Below, piece after piece: positions 62,879-64,000 of a DNA stretch of 64,000 nt. The notes below the pieces were generated by a model. That model saw nothing but the letters and a program-made list of their open reading frames with translations. It was not told the DNA's origin and did not search any database. The stretch is from Flagellimonas pelagia (GTDB taxonomy: Bacteria > Bacteroidota > Bacteroidia > Flavobacteriales > Flavobacteriaceae): positions 7,501 to 71,500 of the forward strand of contig NZ_QXFI01000009.1 in assembly GCF_003584135.1 (NCBI RefSeq). The letters are read 5' to 3'. A program made the translations under genes and the position numbers. Every line of letters starts with the position of its first letter. Position 1 is the first letter of the stretch.

Positions 62879-63433
62879 CTAATACCAATTATCGTTTAAA
62901 CAACCCATTAATGCTGTTCGGGCCCTATGGATCATCACCCAAAGATTGGACGGATTAATGTCCAGTTCATTACAAATATCTTCTGTGCTCATGCCCTGTA
63001 TGGTCTTCATTTTAAAGACGACGGCTTGTTTCTGGGGCAGTTTGGAAATGCAATCCTGAATGGCAAGCCCCAGTTCCTCGTTTTCCATGATATTGTCACC
63101 GTCCTTGCTGAACGGGTCGGCCACTTGTTGTTCCAGCCAATCCCCTTCGGCATCGGAATCCGAACTGTAGTTGATGCGCACTTCCGCCTTTCCTTTTTTA
63201 GAGTTGATCTTTCTGTAATGATCGATGACCTTTCTCTTTAAGATGGAAATCAACCAGGTACGCTCCGCGGCATCCCCTTTGAAGTTTTTGGCGGAATTCA
63301 GTCCGGCATAAAAAGTTTCCTGGACCAGGTCTTTGGCCAAATCGGCATCGCTTACCCGAGCAACCGCATAGTTGAACAGGTAATCTGCATAGAGGTCTAC
63401 CCAGTTTTCAGGATGAAGTTCTTGTGCGGCCAT
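62879..63433 (-). CDS. ECF RNA polymerase sigma factor
   Basis: A 184-residue sigma-70 factor. Region 2 is Y-A-D-Y-L-F-N-Y-A-V-A-R-V-S-D-A-D-L-A-K-D with Q-E-T-F; region 4 is L-P-Q-K-Q-A-V-V-F-K-M-K and I-C-N-E-L-D-I-N-P-S-N-L-W-V-M-I-H-R-A-R. It is paired with the ZAS anti-sigma gene downstream. A minus-strand TAATTTTG (63457-63450), 17 bp before the start, may be the -7 box. Confidence 0.92.
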   Translation of the reverse strand: MAAQELHPENWVDLYADYLFNYAVARVSDADLAKDLVQETFYAGLNSAKNFKGDAAERTWLISILKRKVIDHYRKINSKKGKAEVRINYSSDSDAEGDWLEQQVADPFSKDGDNIMENEELGLAIQDCISKLPQKQAVVFKMKTIQGMSTEDICNELDINPSNLWVMIHRARTALMGCLNDNWY

Positions 63434-63635
63434 AGTTGTTTAGATGCACCAAAATTAATTTTTTTTGGAACAAATTACCTTTTTTGTCGGTTTCTTTGGT
63501 AAAAACCGATTAGACGTTGAATGAATACCAGACTAACAATTTAAAGGCTTTTTTTGGCTGAATTATCTGAGGCAAGACTTTTTTGAGAAAAAACTGCCTA
63601 GATATATTGAAATGGAGAGTTGTCTTTTACCCTGT

Positions 63636-64000
63636 TTATGATATTTGGAGTAGAATATCCTTAATATCCTCCGATTTAAGGGGTTTTACCAGATAATCTG
63701 AAATGGCGTCGATTCTTTTTGCCCTCTTCATGTCCATGGGATCTATGGAGGAGGAAACCAGATACACTTTAATCTCCTTGTTCAACCCTGGAAGCAGATC
63801 GACAAACTCATCCATAAATTGAAATCCATCCATAACCGGCATATTGATATCCAAAAAAATGATATCGGGAAGTGCATCCAATTGATCTTTGTTGGCTGTT
63901 ATATGCTCTAGGGCTTCGGCCCCATCAGAAAAGGTGTTTATCGATTTTACGGAAGGAATATTTTTTAAAGTTACTTTTAGAGTGAATTGGTAGATATCGT
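63636..64000 (-). CDS. Response regulator receiver protein (5' end outside window)
   Basis: The frame runs from the stop at 63636 to the right edge without interruption (121 codons). The sequence continues upstream of a TTG codon at 63881 with D-I-Y-Q-F-T-L-K-V-T and F-S-D-G-A-E-A-L, the start of a receiver domain; the first few residues with the acidic pair are missing. The phosphoacceptor region is I-I-F-L-D-I-N-M-P-V-M-D-G; V-S-S-S and L-V-K-P-L-K (Lys) follow. It ends after the receiver, so it is a single-domain regulator. Gap 63434-63635 holds no gene. Confidence 0.88.
   Translation of the reverse strand, partial: DIYQFTLKVTLKNIPSVKSINTFSDGAEALEHITANKDQLDALPDIIFLDINMPVMDGFQFMDEFVDLLPGLNKEIKVYLVSSSIDPMDMKRAKRIDAISDYLVKPLKSEDIKDILLQIS

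Overview
The window looks like chromosomal DNA of a marine-type member of the Flavobacteriaceae (Bacteroidota); a Muricauda/Flagellimonas-like genus is plausible but not proven. The reasons are gliding/type IX secretion genes (gldJ, porV), many Bacteroidota-only families (DUF4270, DUF4907, DUF3570, DUF4266, PafA phosphatase), FecI/FecR/TonB-receptor signalling, LytTR regulators paired with LytS-like kinases, and several promoters of the Bacteroidota type (TTG, 17-23 bp, TAnnTTTG). I see no rRNA, CRISPR array, insertion sequence, integrase or prophage gene. Coding density is high and the gene order is that of core genome with small accessory operons.

Layout. 1-4310 (minus): an envelope operon with a Tat/lipobox VWA protein cut by the left edge, two secreted DUF4412-like proteins and a lipoprotein. 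4650-6912: a LytTR regulator and its kinase. 6975-12958: glutamate synthase gltD/gltB. 13264-14406: acyl-CoA dehydrogenase. 14642-19264: nhaD, then an exbB-exbD-tonB-like-folC operon. 19276-25274: a second LytTR/kinase pair with DUF4907 and a kelch protein, divergent from a DUF4270 lipoprotein and an outer-membrane barrel. 25393-25467: tRNA-Val(TAC). 25513-32315: an S41 peptidase, small proteins, and a TonB receptor/FecR/ECF sigma cell-surface signalling set. 32425-38546: thioredoxin, ApbE, DUF4266, DUF3570, then an LtaS-like headgroup transferase overlapping a lipid kinase. 38746-47077: a PTPS-family enzyme, tRNA-Val(GAC), murF, gldJ, porV, cdd, pdhA and pdhC. 47206-55519: M28 peptidase, SDR, SprT-like, mannose-1-phosphate guanylyltransferase, DUF389, MlaFE-type ABC transporter, PafA. 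55593-58680: hypothetical protein, glycosyltransferase, methyltransferase, ketosynthase III. 58847-61699: gcvP. 61825-64000: a divergent UbiA-like protein, an ECF sigma factor with a tiny zinc-type anti-sigma, and a response regulator cut by the right edge.

The signals I find most worth following are these. (1) Direct repeats with exactly 21-bp periodicity lie in the control regions of both LytTR loci and look like LytTR operators. (2) The thioredoxin-ApbE-DUF4266-DUF3570 operon has a barrel protein carrying two S-G-A-S motifs that resemble ApbE flavinylation sites, suggesting an uncharacterised flavinylated outer-membrane redox system. (3) No porU lies between gldJ and porV, where I would expect it. 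(4) An LtaS-like phospholipid headgroup transferase is translationally coupled to a diacylglycerol-kinase-family gene in a Gram-negative, suggesting a lipid recycling loop.
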